A stretch of 64,000 nucleotides of DNA from CAVQGZ01 sp963714455 (GTDB lineage: Bacteria > Actinomycetota > Actinomycetes > Jiangellales > Jiangellaceae): positions 1 through 64,000 of the forward strand of contig CAVQON010000016.1 in NCBI GenBank assembly GCA_963714455.1, given 5' to 3'. Below the pieces are notes generated by a model. That model ran no database searches and had not been told where the DNA came from. It was given only the letters and a program-made list of their open reading frames with translations. The position numbers and the translations under genes were made by a program. This document shows, piece after piece, positions 1 to 7,204 of this stretch (within the stretch, counting starts at the first letter, position 1; every line of letters begins with the position of its first letter).

Positions 1-352
1 GATGATGTCCTTCCGTGTGGCTCGTTTCGGCCATCCCACAGCCGGTCCGCAACCTGAAAGCGGCGACGAGCTACGAAGACGTACGCCGGATCTACCAAGA
101 CCTTTCCGTGGTCGACTTCGTCGTGCACACCGAGACGCTCGCGGCAGACCTGGAACGCCTGGTCAGCGAGCGGTCAGGCGACCTGAGCTGGAAGCCCAGC
201 CCAGCCGAGGCGATCGAGGCGCTGCGGGGTGCGCGACGACGCAACGTCAGCCAGCGGGTCGACGAGCGGTCTGGGTTCGTCGTCCCAGCGAGGCGGCCAG
301 TCACATCCGCGAACGCGAGAGACTCCTGTACGAGGAGTTCGGCTACTCCTGA
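1..352 (+). pseudogene. C-terminal remnant of a sulfotransferase, frameshifted and cut by the window edge
   Basis: Residues read from about position 15 (ending near NVSQR) and, after a one-base frame change near 280-290, SHIRERERLLYEEFGYS up to the TGA at 350-352. This resembles the C-terminal end of family-2 sulfotransferases, where an NVS(K/Q)R stretch is followed by an ERERLLYEEFGY helix. A TGA at 3-5 lies in the upstream frame, so at least one more frame change is needed to extend leftwards. The catalytic P-loop half would lie outside the window. It converges with the coiled-coil gene on the minus strand and overlaps its end by 10 bp. It is either a decayed gene or one broken by base-calling errors; I cannot tell which. 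Confidence 0.5.
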
Positions 353-705
353 CGAGGCGCCGTGGCGTCAGTGCGTGCCGCGAAGCGTTCCAGCAGCTCG
401 GAGAGCCGCTTCTCATCACGCGAGGCCGCGGGGAGCAAGAGCTCCTCCACGACGTCCATCAGCTCAGCAAGTCGTCGGTTGTTGCGCCGCTCCTGATGCA
501 GCTCAGCCTTCAGCTCGCGCAACTCCCCTTGCGTCCGGGCGAGTCGTGACTCGTGGTCAGACACGACTGCCTCGAGCCTGGTCAGGCGGAGCCAGGCTCT
601 CCTGGGGAGTTCCGGCAGCGAACGGATCATGGCCGTGGTGCGAGAACGTCCGTCGGTCGATCGCCTGGAACGGGTGCTGTCTCGTTCCGCTCGCCGCGAG
701 GTCAT
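343..705 (-). CDS. Small coiled-coil protein, copy A (DUF6752-like)
   Basis: A 120-residue protein. The ATG at 705-703 overlaps the TGA of the LicD-methyltransferase gene (ATGA), so translation is probably coupled and this start is preferred over the ATG at 726. The central part is charged and heptad-like (LTRLEAVVSDHESRLARTQG), followed by RRLAELMDVVEELLLPAA and a short charged tail. There is no signal peptide or membrane segment. The RR(L/V)AEL.DVVE(E/Q)LLL core recurs in the 81-aa protein at 5829-6074, which also follows a LicD-methyltransferase gene, so the two are paralogues. Similar small coiled-coil proteins are common in actinobacterial polysaccharide loci. A role as a partner or oligomerisation subunit of the LicD protein is inference. 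Confidence 0.7.
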   Translation of the reverse strand: MTSRRAERDSTRSRRSTDGRSRTTAMIRSLPELPRRAWLRLTRLEAVVSDHESRLARTQGELRELKAELHQERRNNRRLAELMDVVEELLLPAASRDEKRLSELLERFAARTDATAPRQE

Positions 706-2288
706 GCGTACTCCACCGCCATCCACCAGGTTCCCAGGTCGCTCTCTAGCGTATCGATGACCCGCGCTCGACCTTCCACAGCGCGCTCGATGTCGTCGGG
801 AGTCAGCGGGTGGCGGATCCCGGTCGGAGAACGGCCTGGTCCGTCCGTGCCCGATGCCTGGGGTGAACTCCAGGAAGCAGCGGCCCCCACGCCTCGTAGC
901 GCCATATCGCAGACTCGCCAGAAGTTCTCGCGGGACCCAGGTGTCAGCTCGTCCAGCAGGTGACGTGCGACCACGGCGCGTGTGCCGGTGCGGCGCGACA
1001 GCTGAGCCCCCAGCAGCAGCGACTCTCTGACGGAGGCAAGGTTGGTGACCACGAAGTCGATGTCCAGCCCCCGACGCCGCGCACGTCCGCTATTCCGTCG
1101 AATCAGCGTGGGCACGGCATCCACCGCCACCACCGCTCTTCCTGCCTCGGCGAACACCGTGGCGTCGTCACCCAGCCCGCACCCCAGGTCGACGATCTCA
1201 TCCTCCGCCGACCGCTCCAGTACCCACCTGGCGAAGGCGGAGACGTCGACCTCAGCGACCCGGGACGTCCGGGCGTAGACGTCGCGCCATCGGTTGCGCT
1301 CGTCGCTCAGCCCTCCGTACCAGCCGCGCAGCCTGCGCTTCGCCGCAGTCTTCTTGTAGGAGAACGCCGGGTTGGGGGTTGGCCAGTCCGGCCCGTAGGC
1401 CGCCTCGAGAAAGGCTTCCGTATCGTTGGGTGCGGGAAAGACCCGTCCCTCGAGCAGCAACTCGGAGAGCGGCACCACGGTGGCGTCGGTACCACTCATG
1501 GTGATGTCGTGCTCTTGGAAGACCTGGCCCACGCCGTCGTGGAAGCAGGTGAAGATGTCCACGTTCCGCGTCGGACCGTCCCGCAGCGGCACGTAGACCT
1601 GCAAGAAGGCACCGCTCTGCCGTACGACCCGCCAGGGTCGGGCACGCAGCGCCGACTCGACACCGAAGGACTCGCGAATCGCGTCCACAGGAAAGCGAGC
1701 CCGGCTGAAGTAGCCGATGTCGATGTCGACGTCATGCCCGATCAGCCGACCATCTCGAACAGCTCCGAGGAGGCTTCCGAAACTGAGGAAGGACGCTAGC
1801 GCACACTCCTCTGCGATGACGTCCATGATCTGGTGGACGGCATCGAGGTACTCGTCGACGGACTCGCGGCTGGCAACGTCGAACGGCTCCTTGAGCCGGC
1901 CCCACTTGTCGAGAACCAGCGGCCGGCCGTACCTGTTCTGCAGCCGAACCGGTGAATCGGACGAACCGAACTGCACAGTCCGGGCCGCAGTTATGACCTC
2001 CGACCCATGTGTGCGCACCTCGACGGTCGCCCGACCGTGGAGCCGACGACGAAGCTTGTCCGGCCATTCGACGACGAACCGACCGTGCTCGTCCGAGTCC
2101 AAATCAGTGGTCGACATCGACCAGACTCGGCGCCCGTTCAGCACCACGTCCACGGCGGTGTCAGGCGGAGCGAAGAAAGACATGCCACGCTCGCCCAGAA
2201 CCAAGGCTTCGTCACCGGGGTGGCCCGGCCCTGTCGACCCAGACGGACTGTTGATGGTGCGCGACTCCTTGTTCACCCGTCCGGTCAA
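702..2288 (-). CDS. LicD-family nucleotidyltransferase fused to a class I SAM methyltransferase, copy A
   Basis: 528 residues if the TTG at 2288 is used; GTG at 2276 is an alternative and neither has a strong Shine-Dalgarno. Parts in order: a roughly 110-residue N-terminal domain of unknown function; a LicD-like domain with FGSLLGAVRDGRLIGHD followed by VDIDIGY, the G-x-L-L-G-A-x-R and DxDxD signature; and a C-terminal Rossmann methyltransferase with IVDLGCGLGDDATVFAEAG (SAM loop). LicD proteins transfer phosphocholine or similar phospho-alcohols to surface glycans and teichoic acids. The methyltransferase could act on the glycan or on the transferred group; the substrate is not evident. It is the closest relative in the window of the gene at 4261-5829, with the same three-part design but clearly diverged. 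A coiled-coil gene follows with an ATGA overlap. Confidence 0.75.
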   Translation of the reverse strand: MTGRVNKESRTINSPSGSTGPGHPGDEALVLGERGMSFFAPPDTAVDVVLNGRRVWSMSTTDLDSDEHGRFVVEWPDKLRRRLHGRATVEVRTHGSEVITAARTVQFGSSDSPVRLQNRYGRPLVLDKWGRLKEPFDVASRESVDEYLDAVHQIMDVIAEECALASFLSFGSLLGAVRDGRLIGHDVDIDIGYFSRARFPVDAIRESFGVESALRARPWRVVRQSGAFLQVYVPLRDGPTRNVDIFTCFHDGVGQVFQEHDITMSGTDATVVPLSELLLEGRVFPAPNDTEAFLEAAYGPDWPTPNPAFSYKKTAAKRRLRGWYGGLSDERNRWRDVYARTSRVAEVDVSAFARWVLERSAEDEIVDLGCGLGDDATVFAEAGRAVVAVDAVPTLIRRNSGRARRRGLDIDFVVTNLASVRESLLLGAQLSRRTGTRAVVARHLLDELTPGSRENFWRVCDMALRGVGAAASWSSPQASGTDGPGRSPTGIRHPLTPDDIERAVEGRARVIDTLESDLGTWWMAVEYA

Positions 2289-2306
2289 CCGCTTGGCTGC
2301 CGCGAC

Positions 2307-2321
2307 TCACGAGGATCGTGA
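2307..2321. promoter_or_regulatory. Inverted repeat between the two diverging surface operons
   Basis: TCACGA-GGA-TCGTGA, perfect 6-bp arms, lies between the TTG start of the minus-strand LicD gene (2288) and its putative -10 box (2330-2335). The position suits an operator or a small hairpin in the leader. No regulator gene is adjacent. Confidence 0.4.
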
Positions 2322-2329
2322 GGAAGGGG

Positions 2330-2358
2330 ACTATAGGGATCTTGACCGCTGCTGTCGA
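2330..2358 (-). promoter_or_regulatory. Candidate sigma-70 promoter for the leftward LicD operon
   Basis: On the minus strand, TCGACA (2358-2353), 17-bp spacer, TATAGT (2335-2330), about 40 bp before the TTG start. The -10 box stands out against the GC-rich background. It overlaps the rightward promoter at 2342-2369. Confidence 0.4.
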
Positions 2359-2369
2359 TCGGGTACGTT
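2342..2369 (+). promoter_or_regulatory. Candidate sigma-70 promoter for the rightward exported protein-PLD-LicD operon
   Basis: TTGACC (2342-2347), 16-bp spacer, TACGTT (2364-2369), 45 bp before the GTG start at 2415. It overlaps the leftward promoter, so the two operons could be controlled together. Confidence 0.4.
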
Positions 2370-2414
2370 GCCGCGCAGCATGACAGTACTGATCAGCCCA
2401 CGGAAGGGACTGGC

Positions 2415-3002
2415 GTGGTCGACTTGCCCGGCGCCCTGCGAGGCGGACTCGCCGCGAGCGGCCTTGTTGCTGTCGGCGTCGCGCTCGGCTGGACGGGCGT
2501 TGTCTCCATCGAGGGTGAACCCCCGGCCCAGCCAGCGGCAACGGCTGCTGTCTCGGCAGATGGGCAAGCGCCGAGCAGCGCCAGCGCGGACGAGCCTGAT
2601 TCGGCTGAGGTGCGGCCGTACCGGGTGATGAAGGACGAATCCGTCCGTGCTGTGACCCGCGGCGACTGGTACGACGTAGGTATCTATGACGTCCAAGCCG
2701 GTCGGCCAGTCGCACACTCCATGCAGGTGAACCTTAAGATCAGGTCGGCCACCGGACAGCGGCCGACCTTCGTCAAGGTGCGATGGGGTCGCGTGCCCGA
2801 GGCGCGTGGACCGATCGACTGGACCGGAACGCAAGTCTTCGCTGTCCCGACCAGTCGTGGCGACAAGCCCTACCAGCTCACCCATGGGCATACGTTCGTC
2901 GCCAAGAGTGGACGTGTGACGGCCCAGGTGCTCGTTCCGGGACGGGGGCAGGTCGAACTGCGGCTCAGTGTGCTCAAGGCGATTGCTTGGCCGGCGACAT
3001 GA
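2415..3002 (+). CDS. Exported or membrane-anchored protein of unknown function
   Basis: 195 residues, GTG start preceded by a purine-rich GGAAGGGA about 5 bp upstream. An uncleaved anchor or signal segment (LAASGLVAVGVALGWTGVV) lies near residues 12-30, followed by an Ala/Pro/Ser-rich linker to about residue 65. A compact C-terminal domain is rich in beta-branched residues (GDWYDVGIYDVQ, QVNLKIRS, TFVKVRWGRV). I do not recognise the family. The domain probably sits outside the membrane. The TGA overlaps the ATG of the phospholipase D gene (ATGA), so the two are co-translated and may work on the same extracellular substrate. Confidence 0.7.
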   Translation: MVDLPGALRGGLAASGLVAVGVALGWTGVVSIEGEPPAQPAATAAVSADGQAPSSASADEPDSAEVRPYRVMKDESVRAVTRGDWYDVGIYDVQAGRPVAHSMQVNLKIRSATGQRPTFVKVRWGRVPEARGPIDWTGTQVFAVPTSRGDKPYQLTHGHTFVAKSGRVTAQVLVPGRGQVELRLSVLKAIAWPAT

Positions 3003-4258
3003 GGAGAGAAGAGGCACCAGTGGTGGAGAAGTCGGGAAACATGGGATCGATGGTCGTTCCGGACGCCGGACAGCCGGGCGGTACTGGTATCCCGCCGAGT
3101 GTTGGGCGCCTGCCCATCGCCCGTCGGGTCGTGGTGGTCGTGCTCGCGTCAGTGCTCGTCCTGGTGTCAGGGGCTGGCAGCGCCCAGGCCTACGTGCCCG
3201 CTCCTGGGGCTCTCTTCAACGACCCGATCGGATCGGGTCCTGCGAAGCATCGCATCAACGAGACCATCGATGACGCCATTGATGCTGCGCCCAAGGGGTC
3301 AACGATCCGAATCGGGCAGTTCTCCTTCACGAGGATGCAGACCGCACGCAAGCTCATCCGCGCCCACCGACGAGGCGTCGATGTTCGCATTCTCGTCAAC
3401 GACCACCAGTACACCCCCGCCATGGACCGGGTCATCAAAGCGCTCGGCAGCAACCACAAGAAGCGGAGCTACTTCATCGTGTGCCGTGCAGGGTGTCGCG
3501 GCAAGGGCGGCGACATGCATTCCAAGTTCCTGACGTTCTCCAACCTCGGCGGACGCAGCAACGTCGTCATGGTCGGCTCGGGGAACCTCACGTGGCACGG
3601 TGGAGCGTGGCAATGGAACGACCACGTGACCATCGTCGGCAAGCGCAAGCTCTATCGCACCTTCGTGCAGGTGTTCGACCAGATGGCACGAGACAAGCCG
3701 GTAGCAGCTCCGTATCAAGTGGTCACCCAGGGACGGTTCACTGCCCACTTCTTCCCGAAGTTCGCCGGCAAGAAGGGTGACCCGATCTACAAGGAGCTGA
3801 ACAAGGTCCGATGCACCGGTGCGGGCAAGGCGGGGAGGGGCGGCAAGACGGTCGTCCGCATCGCGATGTGGTCATGGAAGGGTGACCGGGGGATGTACAT
3901 CGCGCGCAAGCTTCGGAGCATGGACAACGCCGGGTGCCACGTCGAGGTGATCGTGGGCGGGGGGAGCAAGCAGGTCAATCGGTTCCTTCGCAACAGTGGG
4001 ATTGCCTTCTGGGACAGCCGTGCCGACCGCGACAGCAACGGCGAGCTGGATCTCGGCGCCCACCAGAAGTACGTACTGATCTCCGGCAACTACGGAACGA
4101 ACCGTTCCGCGAAGGTCGTGTTCACCGGGTCCCAGAACTTCACGCCCGCTTCGCTCCTGAGGAACGACGAGGTCCTGCTCAAGATCAACAAGAGAACCTA
4201 CTTCCGGCAGTTCAACGCCAACTGGGAGAAGATCCGATCCGTGTCGCGGCGTCGGTAG
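2999..4258 (+). CDS. Secreted phospholipase D-like protein
   Basis: 419 residues from the ATG at 2999, which overlaps the previous stop (ATGA). A signal peptide is clear near residues 40-65: twin Arg, then VVVVVLASVLVLVSG, with an AQA-Y-type cleavage site. Two PLD catalytic motifs are present: H174-S-K176 followed by GSGN, and H355-Q-K357 followed by GSQN. These form the two-HxK pseudo-dimer of the phospholipase D superfamily, which hydrolyses or transfers phosphodiester bonds via a phospho-histidine. The Asp of a full HxKxxxxD is not at the canonical spacing in either copy, as in several divergent members. It stands directly before a LicD-methyltransferase gene (2-bp gap), so the substrate may be a phosphodiester on a surface polymer rather than a phospholipid; that is inference. 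Confidence 0.8.
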   Translation: MRREEAPVVEKSGNMGSMVVPDAGQPGGTGIPPSVGRLPIARRVVVVVLASVLVLVSGAGSAQAYVPAPGALFNDPIGSGPAKHRINETIDDAIDAAPKGSTIRIGQFSFTRMQTARKLIRAHRRGVDVRILVNDHQYTPAMDRVIKALGSNHKKRSYFIVCRAGCRGKGGDMHSKFLTFSNLGGRSNVVMVGSGNLTWHGGAWQWNDHVTIVGKRKLYRTFVQVFDQMARDKPVAAPYQVVTQGRFTAHFFPKFAGKKGDPIYKELNKVRCTGAGKAGRGGKTVVRIAMWSWKGDRGMYIARKLRSMDNAGCHVEVIVGGGSKQVNRFLRNSGIAFWDSRADRDSNGELDLGAHQKYVLISGNYGTNRSAKVVFTGSQNFTPASLLRNDEVLLKINKRTYFRQFNANWEKIRSVSRRR

Positions 4259-4260
4259 TC

Positions 4261-5829
4261 ATGGAGTCGGGGTCCTCGCCGGGCACCGAAGCGCCTGGGC
4301 TGGTCGCCGACCAGGAGGGCGTGCGATTCGCCTGCGATGACTGTCCCGCAGTCGACGTACTGTTCGACGGTCATCGGGTCTGGTCCACGACCATCGATAC
4401 TGGACGGCGGCCAGGTGGCGAGGTGCACCTGACCTGGCCGGCTCCCATCGCGGAGAGGCTCAGCGGAACCAGCCTGCTCCAGGTCGCGGACTCGCGACGC
4501 GGGAGGGTCGTGGCTCAGGCGACGGTTCAGTTCGGTGACTCGCCAGATCGGTTGCGCTTGATCGACGATTCAGGCCGTCCGCTCTCCCTGAGCAAGTACG
4601 GGCGCTTGAAGGGATCCTTCGACGCCTGGGAGGACACCGTGACCTCCCAGTTCCTCGACCAGACGTCGGAGTTGTTGGAGCTCCTGCGGGACCGCTGCGG
4701 TGTGCCAGCGTTCCTGAGCTACGGCACGCTCCTGGGAGCGGTACGGGCCGGCCGACTCATTGCGCACGATAGCGATGTCGACCTCGGCTACCTCAGCGGT
4801 GCATGCTCGCCGGTCGAGGTGATGGAGGAGTCGTTCACGATCCAGCGAGAGCTGTCGACACGACGGGACTGGAAGATCGTGCGGCGTAACGGGGGGCTCC
4901 TTCAAGTGTTCCCCAAGCAGGCCGACGGGGAGAAGCGCAACATCGACGTGTTCGCGTGCTTCTCAACCGGTGCGACGGTCTACCAGGTGCACGACGTGGC
5001 GATACCGGGAGATGTGAGCGTGGTGCTCCCCCTGACCACGGTCAGGCTCGAAGGTCGAGACATGCCTGCACCGCGCTACCCGGAGCGCTTCCTCGAGTCG
5101 GCATACGGGCCGACCTGGCGGGTTCCCGACCCGGCCTTCGCGTACTCCATGTCGAGCACGCGCCAACTCCTCGGAGACTGGTTCCTGCCCCCGCGCAAGG
5201 AGCGAGACCGATGGGGACGTTTCTACGGCAAGCACGGGTCGGATGTGCCGCGTGAGCCTTCGCCCTTCGCGCGATGGGCTCGGGAGCGCATGCACGAGTT
5301 GGCGGTGCTCGACGTGGGGTGCGGCAACGGCCGGGACTCGGTCTACTTCGCATCCCGGGGGTACCGTACGGTTGGCCTCGACGTTGTGCGAGGCATCCGC
5401 GGTGAGGCCAGGAAGGCGGCCCGATCGGGTCGACTCGACCTCGAGTTCACCACTCTCGATCTGAACTCCCTGAGGGAGGTTCTCGGCATCGGGATGTACC
5501 TGCGGCATACGACTCCCCAGCCACGTGCCATCTACGCACGATTCCTGCTCCACACGCTCTCGAAGATGTCACGTGACAACTTCTTTCGGCTCTGCTCGCT
5601 CGTACTTGCCGGGGGCGGGCGCGCCTACATGGAGTTCCGTACTCCCGACGACCGGCGCCTGTCGAAGCACTTCGCCAACGGTCCGCGCCACTACCTCGAG
5701 CCAGACGATGTGCGCCAGGAGGCTGAGAGCCACCATGGCAGACTGGTGAGCGCGGCGTCGGGTCGCGGAATGGCGACCTTCCACGACGAGGATCCTGCGG
5801 TATGTCGCCTAGTGATGGAGTGGGACTGA
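4261..5829 (+). CDS. LicD-family nucleotidyltransferase fused to a class I SAM methyltransferase, copy B
   Basis: 522 residues from the ATG at 4261, two bases after the PLD stop. The N-terminal domain (1-110) is shared with copy A. The LicD core lies at about 152-177 with YGTLLGAVRAGRLIAHD then SDVDLGY. A methyltransferase domain begins near residue 340 with LAVLDVGCGNGRDSVYFAS. Family knowledge suggests transfer of a phospho-alcohol to a surface glycan or teichoic acid plus a methylation step, in the cytoplasm. It is the third gene of a + strand operon (exported protein, PLD, this gene, coiled-coil). The last codon overlaps the next start by one base (TGATG). It is diverged enough from copy A that a different acceptor or donor is possible. 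Confidence 0.75.
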   Translation: MESGSSPGTEAPGLVADQEGVRFACDDCPAVDVLFDGHRVWSTTIDTGRRPGGEVHLTWPAPIAERLSGTSLLQVADSRRGRVVAQATVQFGDSPDRLRLIDDSGRPLSLSKYGRLKGSFDAWEDTVTSQFLDQTSELLELLRDRCGVPAFLSYGTLLGAVRAGRLIAHDSDVDLGYLSGACSPVEVMEESFTIQRELSTRRDWKIVRRNGGLLQVFPKQADGEKRNIDVFACFSTGATVYQVHDVAIPGDVSVVLPLTTVRLEGRDMPAPRYPERFLESAYGPTWRVPDPAFAYSMSSTRQLLGDWFLPPRKERDRWGRFYGKHGSDVPREPSPFARWARERMHELAVLDVGCGNGRDSVYFASRGYRTVGLDVVRGIRGEARKAARSGRLDLEFTTLDLNSLREVLGIGMYLRHTTPQPRAIYARFLLHTLSKMSRDNFFRLCSLVLAGGGRAYMEFRTPDDRRLSKHFANGPRHYLEPDDVRQEAESHHGRLVSAASGRGMATFHDEDPAVCRLVMEWD

Positions 5830-6074
5830 TGCATCAGTCGGACCAAGACCACACGGCAGCCGTGCCGGAGGGATCCGTGGCCGATCTGCGTGCCGAGGTC
5901 GCACAGCTGGCCCAGCGCCTCGATGCGCTCGAGTCGGAGGTGGTGACCGATCGCGCTCTCCACAGGCGTGTCGCGGAACTTGCTGACGTCGTCGAGCAGT
6001 TGCTGCTGGCCGCGGATCGTCAACGCGACCAGGGTTTCGCCAGCCGCGTCCGCCGGTACGTCAGTTCACTCTAG
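5829..6074 (+). CDS. Small coiled-coil protein, copy B (DUF6752-like)
   Basis: 81 residues starting at the ATG in TGATG at 5827-5831. The sequence VADLRAEVAQLAQRLDALES is a heptad coiled coil. RRVAELADVVEQLLLAADRQ matches the core of the copy A protein at 343-705. The C-terminus is basic (RVRRYVSSL). There is no export signal. Its stop codon overlaps the converging sulfotransferase stop within a palindromic CTAG at 6071-6074. Function unknown; its strict position behind each LicD fusion suggests a partner subunit. Confidence 0.7.
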   Translation: MHQSDQDHTAAVPEGSVADLRAEVAQLAQRLDALESEVVTDRALHRRVAELADVVEQLLLAADRQRDQGFASRVRRYVSSL

Positions 6075-7204
6075 GACCCGCGGCGCTCCTTGGTCACAGA
6101 AGAGCGAAGGCGCTCCACCACGCTCGGGACACCCCGCTCGGCGGGCGCCGCGACCCGCGGCTCCGAGGCGGCGTCGACCGTCTGGATCAGCGCACCCGCT
6201 GCGTCGATAGCGGCGTCCAGTTGGCGCTCCAGCAGATGTGCCTGGTCACCTTCGGACGCTTCCCCGTCCCACGCCCCAGGCATCAGGTCGTCCAGGTCCC
6301 CGGTGACCGGGTAGGCGTGCTGTCGTACTGCGTCCACCAGCCTGGCGCCCTCCTTGACGCACCAGGAGTGCTCACGCTTGCGCAGGCGCAGAGGCGAACT
6401 TCCCACTCGTCTGCCGAGCACGTCGTTGGCGAGGTAGAACTTAACCACCTGCTCGTACGTGCGCCACGAGATCTCTGGCGACAACCGCTCGTTCAGCCGG
6501 CGCAGGACTTCAGTCTCCGCCGAACCAAGAGAAACGTTGCTGCGGTCCTTGGCGACGTCGAGTCCTGTTGAGTCCAGGCCCAATGTGCTGAGGAACCGGT
6601 CCCACAGGACCTCCCCAGACGTCCCTCTGGGGGGCACAGTCACGACGTGGATTCGCTCGCTCGGCAGGTGCTGTGACCAGTCCTGAAGGATCCGGGGCAG
6701 GTCTTGGTACTCCCAGTACGTCGAGGAGGAGTCACGATTCCCTGGACCCACGCGCCTCACTCGCCGAAAGTACTGGTCGAACGTCCGAGTCGAGCGGTTC
6801 TTGACGTCCTCCTGCCAGACTGCCAACAGTTGACGCGCTGGATCGCGCGCCGTGACCACGAGGTGCGTCTGGGCAGGCCCCACGTCCTCGACGATGCGGT
6901 CAATCTGGCCGGCCGTCGCCGCTGCCAGGACCTCGTGCGAGACGAGAGCGCTGCCTGGCCATTGGCTGATCTCGTACCGCAACGCATCCCAGGCGCCGAC
7001 CCTGCGTGGATCCTCGTAACCATGGAAGTCCCACCCGAGCACGTCGAGTGCGGGAAGGAAGTGGTCGTTTCGCTTCCCTGGATATAGAAGCCCCTGCTGC
7101 CGCAAGGCACCTCTGGCCTGGGCGAGACTGCGCTGGAGGAAAGTCGTGCCAGTCTTGGGGAGTCCGACGTGGATGAACACCTTGCGCTGGTGCGGTGTCG
7201 TCAT
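6071..7204 (-). CDS. Sulfotransferase family protein
   Basis: 377 residues from the ATG at 7204, which overlaps the preceding stop (ATGA); an in-frame upstream start would lie inside that gene. The N-terminus VFIHVGLPKTGTTFLQ is the 5'-phosphosulfate-binding loop of PAPS-dependent sulfotransferases. HLVVTARDPARQLLAVWQED around residues 115-135 fits the 3'-phosphate-binding Arg/Ser region. The last 60 residues are low-complexity and charged. It would transfer sulfate from PAPS to a carbohydrate or lipid. It is the last gene of the tagD-pyruvyltransferase-unknown-sulfotransferase operon, consistent with decoration of a surface glycan. PAPS synthesis genes are not in the window. Confidence 0.8.
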   Translation of the reverse strand: MTTPHQRKVFIHVGLPKTGTTFLQRSLAQARGALRQQGLLYPGKRNDHFLPALDVLGWDFHGYEDPRRVGAWDALRYEISQWPGSALVSHEVLAAATAGQIDRIVEDVGPAQTHLVVTARDPARQLLAVWQEDVKNRSTRTFDQYFRRVRRVGPGNRDSSSTYWEYQDLPRILQDWSQHLPSERIHVVTVPPRGTSGEVLWDRFLSTLGLDSTGLDVAKDRSNVSLGSAETEVLRRLNERLSPEISWRTYEQVVKFYLANDVLGRRVGSSPLRLRKREHSWCVKEGARLVDAVRQHAYPVTGDLDDLMPGAWDGEASEGDQAHLLERQLDAAIDAAGALIQTVDAASEPRVAAPAERGVPSVVERLRSSVTKERRGS

